A program made the translations under genes and the position numbers. Positions 1 through 7,501 of a DNA stretch of 64,000 bases are shown here, in pieces (the stretch's first letter is position 1; every line of letters begins with the position of its first letter). The DNA is from Streptomyces spirodelae (GTDB lineage: Bacteria > Actinomycetota > Actinomycetes > Streptomycetales > Streptomycetaceae), in the NCBI RefSeq assembly GCF_017676385.1, contig NZ_JAFFZN010000009.1:149818-213817 (forward strand). The letters are read 5' to 3'. The notes below the pieces were generated by a model that saw only the letters and a list, made by a program, of their open reading frames with translations, made no database searches and was not told where the DNA came from.

Positions 1-1300
1 CGCCCTTGGCGCCGACCTCCGTCTCGGCCGGTACCCGCACCGGGCGGCCGAGGATTCCGGCGAACGTCCGCATCCAGCCCTCGGATCGGGTGCCGCCGCC
101 GCAGGCTGCGAGCGTCCGCGACAGCCCTGCGGTCTCCAGACAGTGGCGTGCCGCGTAGCCGACGGCCTCGCACATGGCGCGCACCAGATCGGCCCTCTCG
201 TGCGCCAGCGACATGCCCTCGAAGGAGGCCCGCGCCTCGGGCTCGACGAACGGCGCCCGCTCGCCCGCCTCCGACAGGAACGGCAGCGCCACCACACCGC
301 GGGCGCCGGCCGGGCTCTTGTCCAGCAGCGTCTCCAGGTCGTCGGTGGAGGCGCCGACCATGCCGAGCGCCCAGTCGATCCCGGCCGTGCCGACCATCGC
401 GGGCAGGGCGCGCAGCCAGCGGCCGGTCTCGGGTGTGCACAGCCACATCCCGGCCGGCTCCCCGTCCGGCTCCCGGTCCGTACGCTCGGTGAGCACCTGG
501 CAGGCCAGTGTGGTGCCCACGGTCAGCAGGCCGTCGCCGGTCTCCCTTACACCGCTGCCGATGGCGCAGGCGGGCAGGTCGTAGGGGCCCGAGGTGACCG
601 GCAGTCCGGCGGGCAGCCCGAGCAGCGCGGCTCCCTCCCGGCCGAGGGCGAGCACGGCGCGGGGCGCGGCGGGTTCGGGCAGCAGCCGGGCCAGCTCCGC
701 CACGCCGCAGGCGGCCAGCGCGGCGGGGGAGTAGGTGCGGGTCACCGGGTCGAGGAAGGGCAGGGTGGCGTCGGAGGCGTCCACGCTGACCGTGCCGGTC
801 AGCCGCTGGGCGACGGCGTCGACGCAGTAGCCCGCGACCGCCGTGCGCTCCAGCGTCTCGGGTTCGTGCTCGCGCAGCCACGCGAGCAGGGGCGCGTGGC
901 AGCCGGGGAACAGGCCGGAGCCGGTGTGCCGGAAGACCTCGCGCACGGTGCCGTCCCGCTGCCAGCGGCTGACCAGCGGTGCCGCGCGGCCGTCCATCCA
1001 GGAGATCATGCGCCGTACGGGCCGGCCCTGGGCGTCGCGCAGCCACAGACCGTCGCCCTGCCCGGTGAGGGCGAGCGCGGTGGGCGGTGCCGGCAGCGCC
1101 GCGGTGACCTCTGTGACCACTTGCGCGACACCGGCCAGTACCTCTTCCAGGTCCTGCTCGACGATGCCGCCCGGCGCGCGCAACAGCGTGGAGCGGCGTA
1201 CCGCGGCGTGCAGCCGGTTGCCGTCGCGGTCGAAGGCGACGGCTTTGGTGACGGAGGTGCCGATGTCGACACCGATGATCGCCCCGCTGCTTTCACTCAT
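1..1300 (-). CDS. FGGY-family carbohydrate kinase (partial, C-terminus beyond window)
   Basis: This gene phosphorylates a sugar or polyol with ATP in the cytoplasm, judging by the FGGY kinase fold. The N-terminus carries the phosphate-binding motif IGVDIGTSVTKAVAFD, followed later by the LALTGQGDGLWL strand and the glycine-rich LAACGGGTRSEGW motif of the C-terminal ATPase domain. The protein is open to the left edge, so about 430 residues are present and the last part is missing. The start is the ATG at 1298-1300. It is divergent from the histidine phosphatase gene and may share its control with the DeoR regulator downstream of that gene. Substrate is unknown; xylulokinase or gluconokinase-like are both possible. 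Confidence 0.9.
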   Translation of the reverse strand, partial: MSESSGAIIGVDIGTSVTKAVAFDRDGNRLHAAVRRSTLLRAPGGIVEQDLEEVLAGVAQVVTEVTAALPAPPTALALTGQGDGLWLRDAQGRPVRRMISWMDGRAAPLVSRWQRDGTVREVFRHTGSGLFPGCHAPLLAWLREHEPETLERTAVAGYCVDAVAQRLTGTVSVDASDATLPFLDPVTRTYSPAALAACGVAELARLLPEPAAPRAVLALGREGAALLGLPAGLPVTSGPYDLPACAIGSGVRETGDGLLTVGTTLACQVLTERTDREPDGEPAGMWLCTPETGRWLRALPAMVGTAGIDWALGMVGASTDDLETLLDKSPAGARGVVALPFLSEAGERAPFVEPEARASFEGMSLAHERADLVRAMCEAVGYAARHCLETAGLSRTLAACGGGTRSEGWMRTFAGILGRPVRVPAETEVGAKG

Positions 1301-1350
1301 GGCTGTCCGCCTTCCCGTCCCGGCAGTTCGCACTGCTCTCCACATCGAGG

Positions 1351-1376
1351 TTGTTATATTTATAGCGCTTGACGTG
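1351..1376. promoter_or_regulatory. AT-rich patch in divergent promoter region
   Basis: The 146-base gap between the two divergent genes contains a sharply AT-rich patch (TTGTTATATTTATAGCGCTT, then GACG). In this very GC-rich DNA such a patch suggests promoter or operator DNA. Read leftwards it offers a TATAAATATAAC-like -10 region for the kinase. The assignment is inference only. Confidence 0.3.
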
Positions 1377-1446
1377 AAGAAGCCCAATGGGCTGGGAGTG
1401 TGCGCCACACCGCACCCGCCCGCCGCACCGAGGTCCTGGAGGACGT

Positions 1447-2121
1447 ATGACCGCCCGGCTCCTGCTCGTACGGCACGGCCAGACCGCCTGGCACGACGAG
1501 AACCGGTACGCCGGGATCTCGGACATCGCGCTGACCGACACCGGGCGGTGGCAGGCCGAACGGCTGGGCGAGTGGGCGGTGGCCCGCTCCCGGCGGGAGC
1601 CCATCGGCGCGGTCGTCAGCTCACCGCTGGAGCGTGCGCGGGACACCGCCCGGCCCGCGGCCCGGGCGCTGGGGCTGGCCCCGGCCGTGCACGAGGGGCT
1701 GCGGGAGGCCGACTTCGGCTGGGGCGAGGGCCGCACCATCGCGGAGATGACCGCCGAAGCGCCGGAGCTGGTGCGCGCCTTCCAGCAGGACGCGGAGACC
1801 GGTGCCTTCCCCGGTTCCGAGCCGCCCAGCGCCGTGGCGCAGCGGGTGTGCGGGGCGCTGTGCGAGGTCGCGGCGGACCACGAGGGGCGCACGGTGCTGG
1901 TGGTGGCGCACAACACCGCCTTCCGTATCGCGCTGTGCGCGATGCTCGGCATCCCCGTGGGGCGCTACCGGCTGGTGCTGCCCCGGCTCGACAACGCGGC
2001 GGTCACCGAGATCGAGGTGACCGGTGACCGCACGGCGCTGCGCTCGCTGAACGTGCCCACCGCCGTCGACGCGGCGGCCTGCGGTCACGCGCCGCTGGCG
2101 ACCCCAACGGCCGCGGGATGA
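1447..2121 (+). CDS. Histidine phosphatase family protein (phosphoglycerate mutase-like)
   Basis: A 224-residue branch 1 histidine phosphatase. The catalytic RHG motif sits at residues 9-11 in LLLVRHGQTAW, and the second histidine is in VLVVAHNTAFR near residue 156. Such enzymes dephosphorylate small phosphorylated metabolites; in a kinase operon the target may be a sugar phosphate, which is inference. The ATG at 1447 is chosen because GGAGGA lies just upstream, although the frame is open further 5'. The stop overlaps the start of the DeoR gene by 4 bases (ATGA), so the two are translationally coupled. Confidence 0.88.
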   Translation: MTARLLLVRHGQTAWHDENRYAGISDIALTDTGRWQAERLGEWAVARSRREPIGAVVSSPLERARDTARPAARALGLAPAVHEGLREADFGWGEGRTIAEMTAEAPELVRAFQQDAETGAFPGSEPPSAVAQRVCGALCEVAADHEGRTVLVVAHNTAFRIALCAMLGIPVGRYRLVLPRLDNAAVTEIEVTGDRTALRSLNVPTAVDAAACGHAPLATPTAAG

Positions 2122-2936
2122 GCGGGGAGAACGCCGTGGCCGGCCAGGGGCAGCCGACGGGCTCGGCCCGCTCGCAGGAGAACCGCAGACAGCGCATCGC
2201 CGAGTACGTGGTGGGGCACGGCACGGTGACCGTGAGCCGGCTCGCCGAGACCATGGGCGTCAGCGTGATGACCGTGCACCGGGACCTGGAGGCGCTGGCC
2301 AGGCGGGGCGTGCTGCGGCGCTTCCGCGGTGGCGTCTCGGCGCTGCCCACCAGCGTCTTCGAGAGCAACCTCGACTACCGGCTGGGCGTCCATGTCGCGG
2401 AGAAGGAGGCGGTGGCCCGGGAGGCCGCCGAGCTGGTCGAGCCGGGCATGTCGGTGATGCTCGACGACTCCACCTCCGTGCTGGCGCTGGCCGCGCTGCT
2501 GCGCGAGCGCACACCGCTGACCGTGCTGACGAACGCGCGCCGGGTGCTGGAGGTGTTCGCCGGGCGCGAGGAGATCCGTCTGATCGCGCTGGGCGGTGAG
2601 TACTCCCACACCCACGACTCCTTCCTGGGGGTGCCCTGTGTGGAGGCCATCGAGGCGATGTCGGTGGATCTGGTGCTGGTGAGCACGTCGGCGATGAACG
2701 GGCACATGACCTTCCACCAGGAGCAGGACGTGGTGCTCGTGAAGCGGGCCATGCTCGCCTCCGGTGCGCGTACGGCGCTGCTGATGGATCACTCCAAGGT
2801 CGCCCGTACGGCGCTGCACCGGCTGTGCCCGGTGGCCGACTTCGACCACGTCGTGGTGGACGACGGGGTGGACGGCGACCTGGTGGCCGAACTGGGGGAG
2901 CACACCGATGTACGGGTCGCGGAGGTGAACGGCTGA
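2118..2936 (+). CDS. DeoR/GlpR-type transcriptional regulator
   Basis: A 272-residue regulator. After a 25-residue polar leader comes a DeoR helix-turn-helix (VTVSRLAETMGVSVMTVHRD, then LEALARRGVLRRFRGG), followed by the sugar-phosphate-sensing DeoR C-terminal domain with LDDSTSVLALA and LALGGEY motifs. DeoR proteins usually repress sugar catabolic genes and are released by a phosphorylated intermediate. It overlaps the upstream phosphatase gene by ATGA and precedes a second FGGY kinase, so it most likely controls this locus. A candidate operator lies directly after its stop codon. Confidence 0.9.
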   Translation: MSGENAVAGQGQPTGSARSQENRRQRIAEYVVGHGTVTVSRLAETMGVSVMTVHRDLEALARRGVLRRFRGGVSALPTSVFESNLDYRLGVHVAEKEAVAREAAELVEPGMSVMLDDSTSVLALAALLRERTPLTVLTNARRVLEVFAGREEIRLIALGGEYSHTHDSFLGVPCVEAIEAMSVDLVLVSTSAMNGHMTFHQEQDVVLVKRAMLASGARTALLMDHSKVARTALHRLCPVADFDHVVVDDGVDGDLVAELGEHTDVRVAEVNG

Positions 2937-2944
2937 GCGCGCTA

Positions 2945-2961
2945 TCACACAGAGCGTGTGA
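2945..2961. promoter_or_regulatory. Inverted repeat, candidate DeoR operator
   Basis: TCACAC-N5-GTGTGA is a perfect 6-bp-arm inverted repeat in the 53-base gap between the DeoR gene and the kinase, about 29 bases before the kinase start. Its position fits an operator. No experimental site is known to me for this regulator. Confidence 0.4.
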
Positions 2962-2989
2962 AATTAACATCGTGACTGAGAGGTATGCC

Positions 2990-4474
2990 ATGCACAGCCC
3001 AGCCCCGGCGCCCGGACCCACCCCCTCCACTGCTGCCGCCACCCCACTCGTCGCCGGGATCGATGTCGCAACGGCCGCTGTCCGCGTCGTTTGCGTCGAC
3101 GCACACGGCACGGTGTTCGCCGAGGGCCGGGCCGCACTGCCCGAGCCGGTCCGCGAGGGCGGCCGCAGCGAGCAGGACGCCACCCGCTGGTGGCCCGCCA
3201 CCGCCGAGGCGCTCCGCCAGGCCACCTCAGCGCTGCCCGCGCGCGGCGCCGAGGTGTCAGCCGTCGCCGTCTCCGCCACCTCCGGCACCTTCGTACCGGC
3301 CGACGCGGACGGCCGGGCGCTGGGCCCGGCGCTGATGTACGACGACCGCAGGGCGGCCGATCTCAACGCCGAAGCACAGCGCCTGGGCGCGGACCGCTGG
3401 CGGGCGCTCGGCCTCACCGTAGGACCCACCGCGGCGCTCGGCCGGGCCGCTTGGTGCGCACGGCACGCGGCCGGCATCCCCGGCACCGCGCGGCTCCTGC
3501 ACACGCCCGACCTGCTCGGCCGGCACCTGACAGGGGCGCCCGTGGCCACTGACTGGAGCCACGCGCTCAAGACCGGGTACGACCCGCGCGCGGGCGAGTG
3601 GCCGGTCGAGATCCTCGACGCGCTCGGCATCCCGGCGCACTGGCTGCCCCCGGTCCAGCCGCCGGGCACCTCGGTCGGCACCGTCTGCGCCGAAGCGGCG
3701 GCCGAGACGGGGCTGCCGGTGGGCTGCGATGTACGGCTGGGCATGACGGACGGCTGTACGGGGCAGCTCGCCACCGGTGCGGTGGCACCTGGCCAGTTCG
3801 TGGGCGTCCTGGGCACCACCTACGTCCTCAAGGGCGTCACCCGCGAGCTGGTCACCGACCCGGCCGGCGCCCTCTACAGCCACCGGCACCCGGACGGCTG
3901 GTGGCTGCCGGGCGGCGCCTCCAACACCGGCGGGGAGGCCCTCGCACACCGCGCCGCCGGACAACTGCCCGCGCTCGACCAGGCCGCCGCGGCGCGCGGC
4001 CCCGCCTCCTGCGTGAGCTATCCGCTGCGCCGCGAGGGAGAGCGCTTCCCGTTCGTGGCCGGGGCAGCGCGCGGCTTCACCCTCGGCACTCCGGCCGACG
4101 ACGCCGACCGGCACCGCGCGGACCTGGAGGGCGTCGCCTTCCTCGAACGGCTCGCCCTGGAGCGGGTCGCGGCGCTGGGGGTGCCCGTGACGGCCCCGCT
4201 CTACGCGGCGGGCGGCGGCAGCCGCAGCCCGCTGTGGACCCGCATCCGCGCCACGGTGCTCGGCCACCCGCTTCGGGTGGCCGAGCGTGCGGAGACGGCT
4301 TTCGGCGCCGCCCTGCTGGCCGCCACCGGCACGCTGTACCCCTCGCTGGAGAAGGCCGCGGCCGCCATGACGGGCGAGGGCCGGCTGGTCGAGCCGGTGC
4401 CGGGGGAGAAGGACGCGCTGGACGAGTCGTACGCACGCTTCACGGAAGAGCTGGCCACGCGCGGGTGGTTGTAG
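2990..4474 (+). CDS. FGGY-family carbohydrate kinase (xylulokinase-like)
   Basis: A 494-residue kinase of about normal FGGY length. A low-complexity Pro/Ala leader of roughly 18 residues precedes VAGIDVATAAVRVVCVD; the usual DxGT is DVAT here, so a conserved phosphate-loop glycine is alanine. The LGMTDGCTGQLATGAV and LYAAGGGSRSPLWTRI segments mark the second ATPase domain. The ATG at 2990 is used because GAGAGG lies 7 bases upstream. It is the last gene of the phosphatase-DeoR-kinase series and ends at a strong terminator. It may act on a different substrate, or the next step, from the divergent kinase. Confidence 0.9.
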   Translation: MHSPAPAPGPTPSTAAATPLVAGIDVATAAVRVVCVDAHGTVFAEGRAALPEPVREGGRSEQDATRWWPATAEALRQATSALPARGAEVSAVAVSATSGTFVPADADGRALGPALMYDDRRAADLNAEAQRLGADRWRALGLTVGPTAALGRAAWCARHAAGIPGTARLLHTPDLLGRHLTGAPVATDWSHALKTGYDPRAGEWPVEILDALGIPAHWLPPVQPPGTSVGTVCAEAAAETGLPVGCDVRLGMTDGCTGQLATGAVAPGQFVGVLGTTYVLKGVTRELVTDPAGALYSHRHPDGWWLPGGASNTGGEALAHRAAGQLPALDQAAAARGPASCVSYPLRREGERFPFVAGAARGFTLGTPADDADRHRADLEGVAFLERLALERVAALGVPVTAPLYAAGGGSRSPLWTRIRATVLGHPLRVAERAETAFGAALLAATGTLYPSLEKAAAAMTGEGRLVEPVPGEKDALDESYARFTEELATRGWL

Positions 4475-4535
4475 CCGAACGTGGTGGTTGCGGCCGTCTC
4501 TGATACCGCAGGACGGCCGCAACGACGGCGTTCGG
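4475..4535. terminator. Bidirectional stem-loop terminator
   Basis: Two nested inverted repeats fill the gap between convergent genes: CCGAACG (4475-4481) pairs with CGTTCGG (4529-4535), and TTGCGGCCGTC (4488-4498) pairs with GACGGCCGCAA (4512-4522). The structure abuts both stop codons and should end transcription from both sides. Confidence 0.85.
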
Positions 4536-5411
4536 TCAGAAGGGATGCCACCGCACCGTGGGGTCCGACTCGCGCAGTGAGGCCACCCGCCGCTGGAACT
4601 CGGCGCGCGCCGCCGGGTTGCCCGGCGCATGTTGCGAGACCCACGCGCAGCTTGCCGTCTCGCGCGCTCCCCGGAGCACCGCGCACCCCTCCCACTCGCG
4701 CACGTCCCAGCCGTAGGTGGCGCAGAAGGTCTCGTACTCGGCCTCCGGCAGGCCGTAGCGGTCGAGGCTGAGCGCCATCACGACCAGGTCGTGCTCGCGC
4801 AGGTCCGAGGAGAACGTCTCCAGGTCCACCAGCAGCGGCCCCTGCGGGGTGACGTGCACGTTGCGGGGCAGCGCGTCACCGTGCACCGGGCCGGGCCGTA
4901 GGTGGGGGACGAGGCCGGGCAGCGCGGCGAGGACGTCGTCCCGGCGCGCCCGCAGGAACGCCGCGTCCTCCCGCGGTACCGCGTCCCCGGCCAGCCGCAG
5001 CCAACGCTCCACCCCGCCCAGCAGCTCCCGCGCGGGCAGGGGGAACGGCGGCTCGGGCAGCGCGTGGACGAGCCGCAGCAGCCCGGCCAGGTCCGCAGCC
5101 GCCGCGGGACGCACCGCGGCGGGCAGCCGCCGCCAGAAGGTGACAGGGTGGTCCCCGACGAGCCGCGGCTGCGGTTCTGCCGCGCGTACGGCGGGCACGC
5201 CCTCGCTCTCCAGCCAGTTCGCCACCCGCAGCTCGTGCTCGGCGCGCGCCAGCAGCTGCGGGTCCCGCCCGATGCGTACGACCGTCCCGCCCAGCGCGAA
5301 GACGGCGTTCTCGCCCAGGGACAGCAGCTCCGCCGTACCGCCGGGGCCACCCGTCGCGGTGGCCAGCACCTCCCGTGCCAGGTCCTCGGTGAATGCCACG
5401 CTGGTCGCCAT
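4536..5411 (-). CDS. Aminoglycoside phosphotransferase (APH)-family protein
   Basis: A 291-residue small-molecule kinase of the APH/choline-kinase fold. Catalytic-loop features are visible as GPVHGDALPRNVHV (HGD and N) and LLVDLETFSSDLREHDL (metal-binding D), with an N-terminal GENAVFALGGTVVRIGRD nucleotide-binding strand pair. The start at 5411 (MATSVAFTED) has GGGAG about 10 bases upstream; the frame extends another 36 residues 5' but without a comparable site. It stands alone and is convergent with the kinase operon. Proteins of this family often have no antibiotic substrate, so a resistance role is not claimed. Confidence 0.8.
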   Translation of the reverse strand: MATSVAFTEDLAREVLATATGGPGGTAELLSLGENAVFALGGTVVRIGRDPQLLARAEHELRVANWLESEGVPAVRAAEPQPRLVGDHPVTFWRRLPAAVRPAAAADLAGLLRLVHALPEPPFPLPARELLGGVERWLRLAGDAVPREDAAFLRARRDDVLAALPGLVPHLRPGPVHGDALPRNVHVTPQGPLLVDLETFSSDLREHDLVVMALSLDRYGLPEAEYETFCATYGWDVREWEGCAVLRGARETASCAWVSQHAPGNPAARAEFQRRVASLRESDPTVRWHPF

Positions 5412-5594
5412 CGACTGTGCTCTCCCTGCTCTCGGTCGGTCCGGTTCCAAGGTCCTACAGGGTGCCCCGTCGGCTGCCGCACAGGCATGCCTCGAATGCG
5501 GCGTATATCTCATCTCCACGACGCAACCGCTGATCCCTCCGAGAGGTCTGCATCAGTGCCGAGACCGGTGAAATCGGGACAGTTGGGAGCAGTA

Positions 5595-6428
5595 GTGCGC
5601 AGCAAGCGGGGCAGCAGGCCGACGACCGTGGCGTTCGCCGCCGCGGCGGGGACCGTGGCGGTCGGTCTGCTGACGGCGTTCGTCGGGACGAGCGCGGGGG
5701 CGGCGGCCTCCGGCCGGCACCCGGGCTGGGAGCAGAGCGTGCGCGCGGCGCGTGTCCAGCAGGAGTCCGCGGCTCCCGAGCAGAAGCCGCATGCGGGGCC
5801 CGCGCGGCCGAAGGCTCCCCGGAAGGTCAGCCGGTCGATAAGCCACCGTACGGCCACCGGCGGGCGCTCCGTCTCGCTCACCCTTGACGACGGACCGCAT
5901 CCTGAGTGGACGCCCAAGACGCTGGACCTGCTGCGCCGGTACCACGTCAAGGCCACCTTCTGTCTGATAGGTCCCAACGCGGAGCGCTATCCGAAGCTCG
6001 TCCGGCGGATCGTCGCCGAGGGGCACCGGCTGTGCGACCACTCGGTCGACCACGACACGGGGATGGATCACAAGTCGGTCGCCTACCAGAAGCGGCAGAT
6101 ACTCGGCGCCAAGCGCATGATCGACAAGGCGTCGGGCGGGGCGCGGATCTACTACTACCGCGCTCCGGGCGGTGCCTTCACCCCGGCCAGCCGCCGGGTG
6201 GCGGCCGAGCACGGTATGCGGCCGCTGGGCTGGGTCGTGGACCCGGGGGACTGGCAGCTGCCCGGTACGGAGGCGATCGTCCGGCACGCCAAGGAGCAGG
6301 TGGAGGACGGCGCCGTGATCCTCCTCCACGACGGCGGCGGTGACCGCTCCGAGTCGTACCAGGCGCTGCGGGAGTTGCTGCCGTGGCTCAAGGAACAGGG
6401 CTACAGCTTCAGTTTTCCGAAGGCGTGA
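5595..6428 (+). CDS. Secreted polysaccharide deacetylase (CE4/NodB domain)
   Basis: A 277-residue exported CE4 enzyme that removes N-acetyl groups from chitin, chito-oligosaccharides or peptidoglycan. Residues 1-40 form a positively charged start and hydrophobic export segment. The NodB motifs follow: SLTLDDGPHPEWTPKT (catalytic Asp and metal Asp), HRLCDHSVDHD (metal His pair), YYRAPGGAFTP, GWVVDPGDW and VILLHDGGGDR. The GTG at 5595 has GGGAG 5 bases upstream. The next gene is a chitin-type LPMO on the same strand after 94 bases, so a joint role on chitin is likely, though the LPMO seems to have its own promoter. Confidence 0.9.
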   Translation: MRSKRGSRPTTVAFAAAAGTVAVGLLTAFVGTSAGAAASGRHPGWEQSVRAARVQQESAAPEQKPHAGPARPKAPRKVSRSISHRTATGGRSVSLTLDDGPHPEWTPKTLDLLRRYHVKATFCLIGPNAERYPKLVRRIVAEGHRLCDHSVDHDTGMDHKSVAYQKRQILGAKRMIDKASGGARIYYYRAPGGAFTPASRRVAAEHGMRPLGWVVDPGDWQLPGTEAIVRHAKEQVEDGAVILLHDGGGDRSESYQALRELLPWLKEQGYSFSFPKA

Positions 6429-6467
6429 GCGTTCCCGCGCGAAGGGTTGACCGACCACGGTCAGTCG

Positions 6468-6484
6468 TTAAAGTCTAGACCAAT
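6468..6484. promoter_or_regulatory. Candidate DasR-type (dre) operator
   Basis: The segment AAGTCTAGACCA (6471-6482) matches 10 of 12 positions of the dre core TGGTCTAGACCA bound by the GlcNAc-responsive repressor DasR in Streptomyces. It lies 40 bases before the LPMO start, where a repressor site is expected. The right half is perfect and the left half has two mismatches. The match was judged by eye. Confidence 0.55.
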
Positions 6485-6522
6485 CCCCACTGTGTGCTCT
6501 CCCCCCCACCGAAGGAGCTGAG

Positions 6523-7065
6523 ATGCACCGGACCAAGAAGCAGAAGCAGCCTCGCAGACGGAAGTTGGCGGCATGCGCCGGCGTCGGCCTCGCCCCACTC
6601 CTGGTCCTCGGTCTCACGTCGACCCCCGCCGAGGCGCACGGCTGGATCACCAACCCGGCCAGCCGCCAGGAACAGTGCGCCCGCGGCGTCGTCTCCTGCG
6701 GCTCGATCAAGTGGGAACCGCAGAGCGTCGAAGGCCCCAAGGGGCTCAAGGACTGTGCGGGCGGCAACGAGCGCTTCGCCGACCTGCGCGACGACAACAA
6801 GGGCTGGCGCGTCACCGACGTCGGCAGCTCGACGGACTTCAACTGGAAGTTCACCGCCCGGCACCGCACCACCAACTGGCAGTACTTCATCGGCAATACG
6901 AAGATCGCCGAGATCGGTGGCGGAGGTGCACAGCCACCCGAGACCGTCTCGCACCACGTCGACTTCCGCGGCTTCACCGGCAAGCAGAAGGTGCTCGCGG
7001 TATGGAACATCGCTGATACGGCCAACGCCTTCTACGCCTGCGTCGACGTCAACATCCGCGGCTGA
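6523..7065 (+). CDS. AA10 lytic polysaccharide monooxygenase (chitin-binding protein)
   Basis: A 180-residue secreted copper enzyme that oxidatively cleaves chitin or cellulose. A Sec signal with a basic start and hydrophobic core ends at A38, leaving H39 (HGWITNPASRQ) as the mature N-terminal histidine. H114 in FTARHRTTNWQYFI completes the copper histidine brace. Four cysteines (C52, C59, C78 and one near the C-terminus) could form disulfides. It has a single catalytic domain of about 142 residues and no carbohydrate-binding module. A dre-like box lies upstream and a strong terminator follows, so it is probably a single-gene unit induced by chitin breakdown products. Confidence 0.94.
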   Translation: MHRTKKQKQPRRRKLAACAGVGLAPLLVLGLTSTPAEAHGWITNPASRQEQCARGVVSCGSIKWEPQSVEGPKGLKDCAGGNERFADLRDDNKGWRVTDVGSSTDFNWKFTARHRTTNWQYFIGNTKIAEIGGGGAQPPETVSHHVDFRGFTGKQKVLAVWNIADTANAFYACVDVNIRG

Positions 7066-7083
7066 CGCCCACCGCGCCCGGCC

Positions 7084-7127
7084 CACCGCGGCCACCCCGC
7101 CAACACGCGGGGTGGCCGCGGTGTTTT
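7084..7127 (+). terminator. Rho-independent terminator after LPMO
   Basis: CACCGCGGCCACCCCGC and GCGGGGTGGCCGCGGTG form a perfect 17-bp stem with a 6-base loop, followed by TTTT. It lies 18 bases after the LPMO stop. Confidence 0.92.
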
Positions 7128-7339
7128 CGGCGCCCGCGGCAGCGCGCCGGACGGATTTCACGGGGCGGGCCCCGTCTATATTTCACTCGCGAGCAATTGC
7201 CATTCTTACGTCACAGCCGCCGCATTCGTCACCGGTAACTCTCCATGCCCGTAAGGCGATCAGCGATACGGGCAGCGACACGCCGAATCAGCGGCGGCCC
7301 GCCGGAGGTTTCTTGAGCGCATCGCCGCTCGACTGCCTT

Positions 7340-7373
7340 GATTCCAGGGGGAGTTCAGGGAAAACCTGGAATC
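7340..7373. promoter_or_regulatory. Inverted repeat in the long MFS leader
   Basis: GATTCCAGG (7340-7348) and CCTGGAATC (7365-7373) are perfect 9-bp arms spaced by 16 bases. They lie in the 374-base gap before the MFS gene, which is visibly less GC-rich than its surroundings (7160-7440). No gene is supported in the gap; very short frames at 7242 and 7379 lack ribosome sites. The repeat could be an operator or an mRNA hairpin. Confidence 0.4.
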
Positions 7374-7501
7374 CTATTATGGGCAGCCTTATGCAGAAAC
7401 CGTTTGCTTGAATCCTGTATTGCGGCACGCTTCCTTTCGAGGAAACGGCCCGCCGAGGCGAGCCGGGCAGCCCAACACCCCACTCCTGCAAGGAGGTCCC
7501 G

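Noticed and set aside
143..1372. Long open frame on the + strand opposite the first FGGY kinase
   Set aside because: It is antisense to the kinase, whose motifs and codon bias are clear; the translation is Arg/Gly/Ala-rich without any family pattern. Such shadow frames are common in this GC-rich DNA.
4536..5411. Aminoglycoside resistance
   Set aside because: The APH-family fold is clear, but the gene has no resistance context and this family has many other substrates.
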